From: Paraspadella gotoi | Lineage: Eukaryota > Chaetognatha | Assembly (NCBI GenBank): GCA_051294375.1 | Contig: CM119267.1 | Span: forward strand, 13,153,081 to 13,217,080 | Length of the DNA: 64,000 bases | Reading direction: 5' to 3' | In this document: positions 45,484 through 56,226 of the stretch, in pieces | Position numbering within the stretch: the stretch's first letter is position 1 | How the letters are laid out: each line of letters starts with the position of its first letter | Made by a program: the position numbers and the translations under genes | Notes under the pieces: generated by a model | The model's database searches: none | The model's input: only the letters and a program-made list of their open reading frames with translations | What the model was told of the DNA's origin: nothing

Positions 45484-45648
45484 ATGATGAGGCCGCCGCT
45501 GCGCCCGCTGCCACTGCTGCCGCCGCCGCCGCTGGAGGAATTAAACGACGCCGCTTATGCCGACGTCGACGCCGCGTCCGCTGCGGCTGCTGGCTTAAAA
45601 CGAGACGCCGACGCAGTCGTCGAGGATTTTTTCCGCTTAAACTCATGA
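45484..45648 (+). CDS. Candidate 54-residue ORF (Pro/Ala/acidic)
   Basis: ATG-ATG start, MMRPPLRPLPLLPPPPLEEL, then NDAAYADVDAA, an Ala run and GLKRDADAVVEDFFRLNS with stop. The Glu/Asp-rich, hydrophobic-patterned end looks more protein-like than the opposite strand (poly-Arg). It lies in the single-copy loop of duplication II. No known family. It could be the last part of an exon whose true start is upstream by splicing, as the frame is open to 45440. Confidence 0.28.
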   Translation: MMRPPLRPLPLLPPPPLEELNDAAYADVDAASAAAAGLKRDADAVVEDFFRLNS

Positions 45649-45779
45649 ATCCAGAGGACAACATTTTTTTGATGCACAAAAAAAAAAAAATCCGGATGAC
45701 GAATGAGGAGGAAAAGAGCCAAATCGTCGTCGTTGTCGTCGTCGTTGTCATCGTGGTAGTCGTTTGGCGCCGTCGACTG

Positions 45780-46025
45780 GGGAAGCGGGGGGAGCGCCGG
45801 AAGCGGGCGATCGCGCCAGAGTTGGAGGCGTCTGTGGCGCCGGATTTATCGTCGTTGAATTTGACGAATTTTGATATGATTGCGTCGTTGGCGCCGCCAA
45901 GTTTAAGGTCAATGACCTCGACTGACGAGTTGAGAACAAAGTTTACTGAAGTCGAAATTGAGGCTAAGGCCTCGCGACGCGGAACTAAGTCGAAGGGATG
46001 CGGGGCAAAGAAACGTAAAATATAA
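45780..46025 (+). CDS. Candidate C-terminal exon ending in a basic tail
   Basis: About 81 codons in a longer open frame (45645-46025): GKRGERRKRAIAPELEASVA, then PDLSSLNLTNFDMIASLAPP, STDELRTKFTEVEIEAKA and a GAKKRKI end. The basic tail resembles a nuclear localisation signal. The part before 45780 is repeat-coded poly-Val and probably intronic. The minus strand is also open (229 codons) but is dominated by poly-Thr and poly-Arg. May be the downstream exon of 45484-45648. Confidence 0.25.
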   Translation, partial: GKRGERRKRAIAPELEASVAPDLSSLNLTNFDMIASLAPPSLRSMTSTDELRTKFTEVEIEAKASRRGTKSKGCGAKKRKI

Positions 46026-46086
46026 TGTAAAAATAACCTCAAAAGACTACAATTTAGCAAAATTAGTCACTATATTCATTATGCAG

Positions 46087-46907
46087 TAGAGTGGAGTGAT
46101 GAAAAGATTGAGTGATTGAACATTATTTTTTTGCTGCCTAAGGACATGTAATTAATGAATTTTAATTTCTTTTAAAATTTTTTTGAGCATAACAGTATAG
46201 TAAATTCAATTATTTATGTAGTAATATTCTTACAAAAATCGTTAAATTTCAAAATAAATTTTATTTTATTTTATTTTCGCCGTAAAAAACTAAGAAACTT
46301 TTATAAAATATGTTATATGATTTTTTAATGTTTGGATCACAAAAAATGATTAAAACGTTTTAACATGTATAAGTTTTGACTACAGAAAATAAATAAATTG
46401 TTAAGTGTCATCTCATGCACAGAGTAGTTTGATATAGAAAAACATCGATTTGGGAAACTGCTAATTTTATTTAGACCATGCATTCAAACCATTTAGCTGG
46501 TTCATTATTCAAGGCCAGAGAACCAGCTAAATGGTTTGAATGCATGGTCTAAATAAAATTAGCACTGTTTCCCAAATCGATGTTTTTCTATATAGAAAAT
46601 GAATAAGTCATGGATTTTTACCTTTTTTTCCGTTTTAAACGCTGAAGATGATAAAATTTTTGATAATATGTTTTATACTTTTGATTCAACTTTTTATGAA
46701 AAATCTTTATTAAAAGTTTTTTAAAAAATATTTTTAAAATTTACTATTTCATAATAATATTACTATAAATATATTATATTTTACTATTCTGTTCCCAAGA
46801 AAATATGAACAAAATATTTTTTGTACTAGTTAATGATACTATCTTACATCTAATTATCCTTGTTCGATCATTCAAATAATTGTTTTGTTCTTGAGTGCTC
46901 CACTCTA
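46087..46907. mobile_element. Possible MITE with TAGAGTGGAG terminal repeats
   Basis: TAGAGTGGAGTGATGAAAAG at the left end and, on the other strand, TAGAGTGGAGCACTCAAGAAC at the right end. A second shared block lies about 30-40 bases inside (TTGAGTGATTGAACA against TTGAATGATCGAACA). 821 bp, AT-rich, non-coding. Target duplication not clear. It encloses the hairpin at 46433-46592. Confidence 0.35.
46433..46592. repeat. Near-perfect long hairpin (71/73-bp arms, 16-base loop)
   Basis: Left arm 46433-46503, right arm 46520-46592, differing by a two-base insertion (GCAGTTTCCC against GCACTGTTTCCC). Arm starts TATAGAAAAACATCGATTTG and ends CATTTAGCTGGTTC. Transcribed in either direction it would give a long duplex. 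It could be a foldback transposon, a hairpin RNA source or an inserted MITE. Confidence 0.85.
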
Positions 46908-47300
46908 TTATACAGTAAACGACAATAACCAATATAATAGAGCCAACTTCAACGACAAAAATAAAATGGCAACCAACAAGACAACAAAAAGAGCATAAAC
47001 AACAGCAAAAAAAACAACCACAACAACAAAAACACCGACAATGAAAAGAAATCCCCAAGAAACTTGGATTCTTCTCTCCACAAAGGAATTCGTGATCGAT
47101 TTTCGATAAAACAAGATTTCAGGACGCCTCATTTCATAACGAGACGCGGAGAGATCCGACGCGCCCCTTCTTGTCTCTCCCAGAATCAGAGGGTGGAGTT
47201 GTACTTGATCTTGCCCATCTTCCTCTTCTTCCTCCTCCTCCTCCTCTTCCTCCTCTTCCTCCTGGTTAATTTCGGTCGTCACTCCTTGACCTTTCTTCAT
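46908..47300 (-). CDS. Candidate 130-residue ORF with acidic N-terminus and hydrophobic C-terminus
   Basis: Starts MKKGQGVTTEINQ, followed by a run of 14 Glu, DGQDQVQLHPLILGETRRGA and SRYEMRRPEILFYRKSITNS, then from residue 80 a strongly hydrophobic stretch (VVVVVFFAVVYALFVVLLVA). The middle part looks protein-like. The hydrophobic end comes from GTT/TGT-type low complexity and may instead be intron after a donor near CCAAGTTTCTTG. No family recognised; its end coincides with the possible MITE boundary. Confidence 0.25.
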   Translation of the reverse strand: MKKGQGVTTEINQEEEEEEEEEEEEEEDGQDQVQLHPLILGETRRGASDLSASRYEMRRPEILFYRKSITNSFVERRIQVSWGFLFIVGVFVVVVVFFAVVYALFVVLLVAILFLSLKLALLYWLLSFTV

Positions 47301-47542
47301 TTTTCTAGGCGAATATTGAGATGGAAAAAACTAAGTCGCGCCCAGGATTGTCGTTTTGAATAAGTATAAATTCAGTTGAGTATATATCAGTTACATCCGG
47401 ATCTAATACCAAGTGAAGGTTTCTTTGCGCTAAGTTGATGTCGTCTTTGTTATTGTTTTTCTCAATTTGTTGTCGTTGTTGTCCTTCTTCTTCTTCCAGT
47501 GAAGTACTTCACTCGGACAATCGATGAGATCTCTTTTAAGAA

Positions 47543-47548
<6 letters not shown>

Positions 47549-47580
<32 letters not shown>

Positions 47581-47680
47581 NNNNNNNNNNNNNNNNNNNN
47601 NNNNNNNNNNNNNNNNNNNNNNNNNNNNNNNNNNNNNNNNNNNNNNNNNNNNNNNNNNNNNNNNNNNNNNNNNNNNNNNN
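47549..47680. repeat. (CT)n tract running into a 100-N gap
   Basis: CT from 47549 to 47580, then N to 47680; the right arm of duplication II begins at the next base. Confidence 0.95.
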
Positions 47681-48464
47681 AGGGGGGGTTGATCGGTATT
47701 CGGTAGTGAGGAATTAAAATCTAGTTTGCATCGCGAGTTTGAATTTTTTTTTCTCTCCGAGTTCCTTCTTCGGTTCCATTCATTGATTCCAGTCACGATT
47801 TACGTTTTACGAGATTCGAGTGACGTCAGAGCGGGGATCAAAGATCGAAGACCGGAGATCGGAGATGAGTGATTGAAGATCGGGGATTGGGGATCGGAGA
47901 TGAGGTATCAAGCAATGGGGATCGAGAAGCGGGGATAAAAATTTGATTCGGATCTGAGATAGGAGATTACGGAATAAGAATAAAATTTGATAAGCGAAGA
48001 TTTAGAGGAATTTTTCAAATTTAGTGTACTTTAGTGTACTTTAATGGTCCAATATTGAAATAAAGACGAATAAGAGAGAATTATTCGAACGTCAATGTTG
48101 ATTTTTCGTGATATTCAGAGGCACCAAGAATGCCTCATTAAAGTACTTTTGTCTACCGACAAAAAGATTACGTATCTAAAACGAAAAGCGTCAACAAGCT
48201 TTTCAAAAAAACAATAAACAAAATAAAAAACGAAAAAAAAACTCGTATCTCGAAGTCTTTTGTTCAAAACCGGAAACCGAATCGTGGCCGAATAGAGCCT
48301 CTGCCGTTCGACAAATCCGCGCTAATTACCTCTTTTTATTTTTCTCTCTATTTTTTATTTTTTATTTTTTATTTAATTCTTGCCTAAGACCATTTTTTTT
48401 TACCACCGGTGAAGGACATAATGATGACGAAAACAAAAACAAGAATACTCGCACGAAAGGAGAG

Positions 48465-48479
48465 AGAGAGACGAGAGAG

Positions 48480-48553
<74 letters not shown>
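48465..48553. repeat. (GA)n microsatellite
   Basis: Right-arm partner of 42025-42110. Confidence 0.95.
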
Positions 48554-48555
<2 letters not shown>

Positions 48556-48798
48556 CGTAAAATGTCAATTGTTTCGAAGTTACTGGCATTTTCTCGGCTT
48601 TTCAGCCTCTCAAGAAGCGGACAGTGGACGAGCGACTCTGGCCGAAAATGGCTTGTTGCCCGCGACAGAGAAAAAAAATGAAGAAAAAAGGAAAAAAGTA
48701 CGAAAAAACAAGAAAAAAAAAGAGAAATAGACAAAAAAAGATAGAATATTAGAAAGAAGAGAAAAAGTGTTGGGCTTTTTTTTTCTCTTTTTATCTCA

Positions 48799-48848
<50 letters not shown>

Positions 48849-49094
48849 ATGATTCTCCACTTAACCTGAACAACATGCATCAAAAGTACGATAGCGGCTG
48901 ACGGGAGAGATAAAGAATGGAACTTGAGACGACGAAGAATACGACGACGACGACGACGAAAAATGAAAAAAATGAAAAAAATTTAAAAAAATAAAAAAGA
49001 ACTGGGGAATATAGGACTACTCTACAGAGATGGTGAGAAGAAAAGGGGAATTATAATTTCGACGAAAACGACGACGACAAAAAAAGACCCTCGA

Positions 49095-49250
49095 TGAACA
49101 TCCTAAACGGTGAAGACGACCACGACCACGACAACGACGACGACGACGACGACAACCGCGAAGACAGCGTCGCCTGGGGAAAGAAAGCGGTCTCTTCACC
49201 ATCCGCCGCTGCAGCCACCGCAGCCGCCGCCGCCGCGCGAACAGAGAATG
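49095..49250 (+). CDS. Candidate acidic/poly-Ala ORF start (right arm; broken in left arm)
   Basis: ATG at 49094 opens MNILNGEDDHDHDN, poly-Asp, NREDSVAWGKKAVSSPSA and an Ala-rich run before a (CT)n tract. In the left arm (minus, about 41290-41460) one base is missing after NRE, which changes the frame to Pro-rich. Trinucleotide repeats code most of it. Strand uncertain, since the opposite strand is also open. Confidence 0.2.
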
Positions 49251-49288
49251 GTTTTCTCCATTCTACGAATTTTGAATTTTTCTCCAAC

Positions 49289-49292
<4 letters not shown>

Positions 49293-49360
<68 letters not shown>
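49293..49360. repeat. (CT)n microsatellite
   Basis: Right-arm partner of 41190-41263. Confidence 0.95.
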
Positions 49361-49361
<1 letters not shown>

Positions 49362-49435
49362 GACCGCCGCTCATTTATTTTCGGGTTTCTCGTCCCCTTC
49401 ATGATAGTTAGAACAGCCCTCTCGCATCATAACCA

Positions 49436-49603
49436 TTAAAAAAGACCGGGAGTTTGTAGCGACGGGGCGTGGCGGAGGGGGGGGGGAAGCGTGGTGGGTG
49501 TGGAAGGCCCTGTTTCTGGATCGGCGGATTCGAAGTGGGTATCGCCGTTGGGTAATTTTATTGCCATATTGGAAAAGGATGTAAATTTTCGGGTTTTCGA
49601 CAT
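49436..49603 (-). CDS. Mirror copy of the candidate ORF (right arm)
   Basis: Same start as 40944 (MSKTRKFTSFSNMAIKLPNG) but after ADPE it reads TGPSTPTTLPPPLRH. Its upstream TATA-like box is TATATATAAAGG. See the left-arm entry. Confidence 0.25.
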   Translation of the reverse strand: MSKTRKFTSFSNMAIKLPNGDTHFESADPETGPSTPTTLPPPLRHAPSLQTPGLF

Positions 49604-50239
49604 TGCTTTAGAACGATCAAGCTGGTTACATAGTACGATGTACAACGACAAGTCGCGTCATGTTCGACTCTGCGACGATATGCGACGCAAAGAGTGACGT
49701 GGCGAACGAGTGGGGCGAGCGCGCGAACGAGTGGGCGTGGCCTCGAAGGGAGGCGTGGCCAAGCCGAGAGCCTTTATATATATTTTTTTTAGAATGGGGA
49801 GTCAGTAGAATGAGAGTGAGGGAAGGAAGAAAAGTCGCGGGAGTGAGATACTTAAGGTGAGTTTTCGGTGAGGTTAAGGTGCTTAACCGGAAGTTGGTCA
49901 TCGTTGACGAGGTCTTTTATATCGAGAGGGAAAGAAAAAAAGAAAGAATATCGGGGAACTGAAACTCTTCATTCCTTCGCATAAAGAAAAGGGGGAAAAA
50001 AAGTCGAGACTTTCGCTCATAATCGATAAAAAGCCCGACTAACCTCGCCCTCGAGATCCACCCGCTCCTATAACCTTTTTTATGTTAACCGTAGTCACCA
50101 GATGACCCCCCCCTTCGCGTGAGTTCAGGTGAGTGGGGTGGGATGAAGTTCGGCCAGATGCCCGTCGGTTAACCGCAAGAATGAGAGAAGATAGAGAGGA
50201 GATAGAAAGTAATGAAGAAAGAAAGAAAAGCCAAACGAA

Positions 50240-50294
50240 TGAACGAAAGAAAGAAAGAAAGAAAGAAAGAAAAAAAGAAAAAAAGAAAAAAGAG

Positions 50295-50349
<55 letters not shown>

Positions 50350-50395
50350 GAGAAAGAAAGAAAGAAAAAAAAAGAAATAGAAACAAATAATATAT
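50240..50395. repeat. (GAAA)n tract
   Basis: Right-arm partner of the (CTTT)n tract at 40165-40375. Confidence 0.9.
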
Positions 50396-51604
50396 AAAAT
50401 AAAAAAAGTACGGTAGCATGCAAGCTGTTGTGTTCTCAAAGTTGGCGGTGGATCTAGTGCTTAAAAAAAAGTTAAAAATTGGACGTATCTGGAGAGAAGT
50501 TTTTGGTGTATAACTTTCGGTTCTCAAATTGTAAGAGGGGAAGGAAAAGCAGTGAAAGAAGGATGGAGAGAAGAAGTCGACAGATGAAGGAGAAAAAGTA
50601 GAAAATAAGAATAGGGAGGAAGAAGAGGAGGAGGAGGAGGAGGAATAGGAGAATGACCATTTTCGGCGACGTCGTCGGTGTAAATTGAAGACGATTCCCT
50701 TTTTTTTTCTTTACGCTGGAATTTATGTCCTGCCATGAGGGGGACTCAGCTTGGGGGGGCGCCGTTGGTGGCGAGTTGCCAGTTGAGATCGGCGCGATGA
50801 AGAAATGAGTTGTGGTCTTTGTTTGATAAGCGATTTATGATAATTATCATTATTATTATCAGGTGTGATTATTGTAACTATTGTGAAATTTTATCGACGA
50901 TTCTCGGTAGAGCCAAACTTTGTCAATGGGGAGGGTCAGAAGTTTGATTTGGGAACTTTCCCAAATGAAACTTCATACATTTCTGAGAAAACTTTCAATA
51001 GACCATAATTGTCTAAAATGGCTAGAAGCACTAGTAATTATTTTTTTAATATTTATTTATAGATACTAGATAAAAAGTTTTTTTGGAATTTTATATTTTT
51101 AAATGCAGATTCAGATATCTAATAAAAAATTGTCTACACAAAGTATAATTATTTTTTCAACATTTTGATGATATTAGGTCAAAATTGAAAAAATCTTAAA
51201 AAATCATCCTCATTAATCAACATCATCATTATCATGATCCGATGATTTTAGTAGTTTTTGCTCATTTTCAGTAATAAAACATCAAAATTTTAAAACGTTG
51301 TAATTACATTTTTTGCTTAACTTTTTAAGCTCTATCAGAATCAATAAAAAAATTAAAATATTCCAAAAAAAATTTACATTGTATAGCAAAATAATAATTT
51401 TTGAAACATTTTTGCAAAAAAATATTTTAACACAATAACTAATACCAATAATGGATTCGTTTAATACTGTTCCCATTATAATTGAATTTGGTCGGCTACC
51501 GCTATTCTCGGATTCAAAAAATGCTTTGATATTTATACAAAATGGAAAGAATACATTTTTACGAAGTCGCATGATTTTTTTTGGTTTTTTGTGAAGAACA
51601 AATT

Positions 51605-51605
<1 letters not shown>

Positions 51606-51668
<63 letters not shown>
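51606..51668. repeat. (GA)n microsatellite
   Basis: Right-arm partner of 38882-38958, but pure where the left copy has interruptions. Confidence 0.95.
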
Positions 51669-51671
<3 letters not shown>

Positions 51672-51964
51672 GATAAACAAAAGGTTAACACGGCGGAGGC
51701 GCGATTCGATTGCCAGCGAGATTCGTAATTCGGGATCGGTCGAATTGTCGTCCTGGCATTTATCCACTGAACCACACAAAAAATACACACACACAAATAA
51801 AAAATTGGGCGAAAAATAAAAAAAAATATTAGCGAAGAGAAAAAAATAGAAAAAATGAAATGGAATTAATTCGAAATTTTAAATTAGGAAAATGAATTTT
51901 AGAGAAGAATGTAAACTTTATGACGCTGAGGATTTGTCTATCTCTCTTTCACTCTCTCACTCTC

Positions 51965-52009
<45 letters not shown>

Positions 52010-52292
52010 TTCTCCATCTCATTGTTTTTTATCACTGAGAATAAATTTGATGAAGACTAATTTAAATTTTCGCGGAAGTTCTTGTCTTCGGGAAGATTAA
52101 ACTTTAATCATAAATCTGAAAATTATCGCGATTCTCATATTCTTTTTTAAAAAATATAATTATTTTTCAAAAAAAGAAAAAAAATATATTCTAGTTCAAA
52201 AACTTTCTTTGCTTTTTTTTGCTTCCGTTTCTGTTGTTTCCCAAACTTTTTCAAACTAATTGTAAATCCCTTAAGACTTCCAAGATCTTTAG

Positions 52293-52328
<36 letters not shown>

Positions 52329-52564
52329 TTTCTCCAACATTCCTTTTCTCTCACCCTCCTTTTTCCCCATTTTTTCACCGCTTAAAAAAGGTACTTAAAA
52401 ATATTTTCTTAAAATTTCCTAAATTTTTTTTTCCGACTTGCGTCGTCATTAGGATATGAATGAACACTCATTTTTCATTTTCCTACTTAGGAAATAATGC
52501 GCTCTCTCTCGCTCTCTCTCTCTCTCTCTCTTTTAAAAGATAGAATAGAAAGTAAAGGGGAAAA

Positions 52565-52615
52565 AAGTAGAATGAAAGAAAGAAAAGAAAGAAAGAAAGA
52601 AAGAAAGAAAAAAAA
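52565..52615. repeat. (GAAA)n tract
   Basis: Just outside the right arm of duplication II. Confidence 0.85.
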
Positions 52616-52712
52616 AAACAAACATAAAATCGATTTTCCGTCGGTAACCTCGCCTCCAGTCAGAAACCTGGTTGTGAAACTCGATTCTCGGAAGTTAAAA
52701 CTGGATTTCTAA

Positions 52713-53111
52713 TCCGAAAACCTCAAACAACTGCCAGAGGAGATCGTTATCGCTCACGGACACCCTGGCCAGGCAACTGAAGGGCAGGTACTGAGGGAAA
52801 AAACACTCCCATCACACGAGAAAATTCAAACAAGTAACGTTCAACATTATTGTTTAGCGTTCAATTTTCAATCTTCAATCCAAGCATACATGAGCAACGG
52901 GCGCCCATATCCGCTCGACTACGGTCTCCGGCACCCAAACACCCAAACCGTGAATCCGGCGGCCGCCGCCCGACTCAAGTGGCCCCTAGTCCGGCTCCAA
53001 TGGCCCCTCGCCCGGCTCCCGTTGCCCGGCGACCGCGGCAGCCATCAAGCGACGCCCGACGTCGCGGGACGAGAGAGACGAGGGCGGAGGAAATGCCAGG
53101 CGCTTGACTAA
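52713..53111 (+). pseudogene. Ty3/gypsy-type integrase zinc-binding remnant in a 132-codon open frame
   Basis: A frame open from 52713 to the stop at 53109-53111, with no early ATG. Its first part reads LPEEIVIAHGHPGQ, then LREKTLPSHEK and, 29 residues after HPG, HYCLAF. Ty3/gypsy integrases start with an HHCC zinc finger in the pattern AHEGHxG...LRxKVWxPG...C..C at the same spacing; here the second Cys is replaced and WxPG is changed. The later part (from 52890, MSNGRPYPLDYGLRHPNTQ, then Ala/Pro/Arg-rich, GC-rich) is not recognisable and may be unrelated coding or noncoding sequence. It lies immediately outside duplication II. Probably a decayed retroelement piece. Confidence 0.4.
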
Positions 53112-54077
53112 TGATGAACGTGAGATTGAGTCACGGTAGGATGGGAAAGTGAGGGGGGGATAGAGAGAGAGAGAGAGAAAGCGAGAGAGAGGAAGTGAGT
53201 AGAGGGAAGAGGAGAGGGACGAGAAAAAGGTTGAGAAAAATAGAGGCGGAAAGGGAGGAGTAGAAAAAGGTGATGTGATAAAGAGGAGAGAAAAGAATGA
53301 AGCGGACAAGGATCAAAAGAAATGGAGAGGAAGAAAAGGGAAAATATGGCCGGTTGACTTTGCAATCGATGGCTGGTTCGAAAAGGCCGTTCCGAAGAAG
53401 ATGCAAAAGAAAGAGCATTTCGTAAGGCTGGGAAAAAGGAAAGGGTGTAGTCCCGGGTAAAGATTATGGGTGAGGCAAGACGGCGTGATGGCTTGACTGC
53501 GGCCAGGTGAGTCTTCAATTCAGAGGCCAGAGGAGATTGAGAGAGTGGTGGGTAAATTAAAATTAAAATTAAAATCTTACGCGAAGAGGAGTGTGAGGGT
53601 TCGGAGTCTCCGACCACTTAGCAGCACGGGGATAAGGAAACTGCGAACTCGGAAATTAAGAGAAAGTCGTATTCCGTCGAGAAACCAGAAAACAAATGGA
53701 GCGGAGACCCAGGCGAATTCGCTCGATTGCTTGTTAGTAAATTCTTGGTAAAAACGTCGTCTTTGACGAGTTGATATAAATAACATACAGTTTAGTTTTT
53801 TTGTTTTATTAGCATGTTCGTCATTGCTGTTTTGTTTACTTAAAGTTATAAAAATATTAAAACTCAAGACGAAATAGCAATGTCTATAAAGAAAGTTTAG
53901 TGGACAGAAGATGACCTTCACAATTCCCTCATTTCCCGTTCATCTATCCGCCCTGGCAAAAGAAAAAAATTGAAAAAAAGGAAAGAAAAAAAAAACAGTA
54001 CAATATAGTATTGAAGTGAGAGTATGGGAGTAAATAAACGAGACTGTGAAAGAGTCTTGATTTAAAGCTTGCAGGCA
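53112..54077. other. No supported gene
   Basis: Purine-rich to 53350, then anonymous. A 68-codon plus frame (53545-53751) and an overlapping 114-codon minus frame show no domain. Confidence 0.35.
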
Positions 54078-54193
54078 CCTGCTATGTAAGAGTTGTGGTG
54101 TCCTTTAACCACCAAAGCCTGCCCAAAGTCAGGGGCAAGATAGCTTATTTATTAAATGAATGGATAATTTTATATTGGTTGTACCAATTTCAT
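54078..54193 (+). repeat. Interspersed repeat family 1, copy 2
   Basis: Direct-orientation match to 443-570, with a near-identical core (AAGATAGCTTATTTATTAAA, then ATGAATGGATAA and a TTGGTTGTACCAA hairpin). The small differences suggest a dispersed repeat rather than a local duplication. Flanking sequence is not shared. Confidence 0.6.
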
Positions 54194-55019
54194 ATTATTA
54201 ATCGTAAAGGAAAATCGAACAGGAAGGAAAAGACGTGAAAAAAATATAATGAGAAATCTGAGCGCTGAGCAGTGAGCACTGAGCAGATCTACCACGGCAT
54301 AAAACAAGATTTGTGTGGGTGACGATCCTCTTTTCATAGACAGAAATGATGACGGCCGGGAAGATTCGACTGATAATACTCAAAGCTGTGAGAAAAAAAT
54401 GACAACGAAATTCATAACTCGAATCCAAATATGTTGATCATATTTATTTAACCATAAATATTGGTATTTGCTAACATCTGTTTTGGCCCCTAAAGTTTTG
54501 CTGAGTGTGAAATTGGGATTGAAAAAGAAATGGGAAAGTTAATTTTAAAAGTTTCCCATTGTTCCTTCTCATTGTGTCATCTTTCCTTCATTTCTTTCTT
54601 TCTCTATTGTTCCTCGATATATTTATTTTCTCTCTTATTTCTCCCATAATTTTCTCTTTCTTCCACCGTCCTTCGCTGCTGGCGCAGCCGGGTTGCAATG
54701 GACCTGGACGAAAACAACCAAGACGATGATGACGACGGACGAAAAAAAATGACAATTACGTGAGGGAAAAAGGAAAAAGCGACGCCTTTCGGAGCCACAT
54801 CGCACAGTTGAGGTAAAAAAATATGCAACGTGATTGAAAAAAAAATCAATTGGAGAAAAAACTCTAGACGTGATTCCAGTGTGAGTAGATGTTTTCCGTG
54901 TGAGCGTGTCGCGTGTGAGACTCGCGAGACGGCACACAGAAGAAAAAGAACGAAAGTAAGACAGAAGAGTGAGTGTGAAGAGATTTCGTGAAAATGGGGT
55001 CACCGAGACGACGGAGGAA

Positions 55020-55021
55020 CG

Positions 55022-55106
<85 letters not shown>
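55020..55106. repeat. (GA)n microsatellite
   Basis: With the (CT)n tract at 55200-55264 it forms an inverted pair around a 93-base spacer. Confidence 0.95.
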
Positions 55107-55107
<1 letters not shown>

Positions 55108-55195
55108 GAGCAGCTCTAAAAGAAGATAGGAAGAGAAAAGGACAAATTGTTGCGAAAATGGATGTCGACAAAAAAAGTATTTCTGTCTCGTTTCT

Positions 55196-55199
<4 letters not shown>

Positions 55200-55264
<65 letters not shown>
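55200..55264. repeat. (CT)n microsatellite
   Basis: Complement of the GA tract at 55020-55106, able to pair with it in single strands. Confidence 0.95.
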
Positions 55265-55267
<3 letters not shown>

Positions 55268-55269
55268 AT

Positions 55270-56226
55270 TTAACGCTTCAATAAAAGCTATTTAACGACA
55301 TGTCACATGTTTAAAAAAATAAAGTAAAAAAAAAATGGCCTCAGTGATTTGTGACATGAGAGAACATCCGTGTTCGTGCGATAAACAAACAGCGAAAAAG
55401 GAAAACTGGACCAAAACAAACTGGAGAGGTTTTTTCTCTCCCCTTCGTTTGTAAACACGCGCGTCGCTGGCGCTTTTCTCACTCGCCTACGATTGGCGCG
55501 TTGGTTTATGGTCGAGAGTAAAAAGTAAAGTAAAGTTGTAAATTTTGAAAATGTCGAGAATTAAGCCGAGTTGCTGCGTTGCAGCGAAAACAAGAACTGC
55601 ATGGGCATTTTTTTTCCTACATCATCTTTATCGCGGGGCTTTTATAGCCAGAAATGCTAGAATCTAATGCGAGCCACGTTTGTTGCAAGTACCATCTAGG
55701 AAAAAATTATATCACATTTTTAGTAGAGGAAAATCTAATGTTTCTAAATCTACAATGAATTTTTTTTCAGTAGCTTTTTTCCATTTTTTTGTAGCTCAAA
55801 TCGTTCACTGTAGAAGTTACAAGCAAAAAAAGATTGCTACCTCAAATAAAAAAGAGCAAAAGAAATCATATTTAGTTTTCTACTATTTTTAATATTTATT
55901 TATTTATTTTTATTTTGAATTAAATTAGTTTTTTTTTTTTAATTTGTCAATGCTAGAGGCAATCCACTTTTTTTGCTTCAGAAAAGTGCCCTTTTAGCTC
56001 TTAGAAAAGAGGGAAAGATGTGTAACATCGGTGGAAAGGCTGAAAAGATTCGTATTAAAGGTGTGGAAAAATATTTTACCGTCATACCTCAATTCGCTGT
56101 ATGAGAATATGACCAGATGAAAGCAGGCAGTAGTTGATGCTGAGGGAGGGCTAACCAAATATTAAGAATGTTTTTTTATATATTGTATAAATGAACTTTT
56201 TAACAATTGTGTGATATACTTTTTTC
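55270..56226. other. No supported gene
   Basis: A 38-codon frame at 55550 (MSRIKPSCCVAAKTRTAW) is the only protein-like stretch and is too short to assign. The rest is AT-rich. Confidence 0.3.

Larger units (their letters stand above)
47681..52556. repeat. Inverted duplication II, right arm
   Basis: Starts at the first base after the 100-N gap (47581-47680) and ends at GAATAGAAAGTAA. Beyond this the two sides differ, with only weak likeness of pyrimidine/purine tracts. See the left arm for landmarks. Confidence 0.88.

Noticed and set aside
55550-55666. 38-codon frame with CCVAAKTRTAW, briefly considered as a THAP-type zinc finger
   Set aside because: The Cys spacing does not fit (second Cys of the CxxC pair missing) and the frame stops early.
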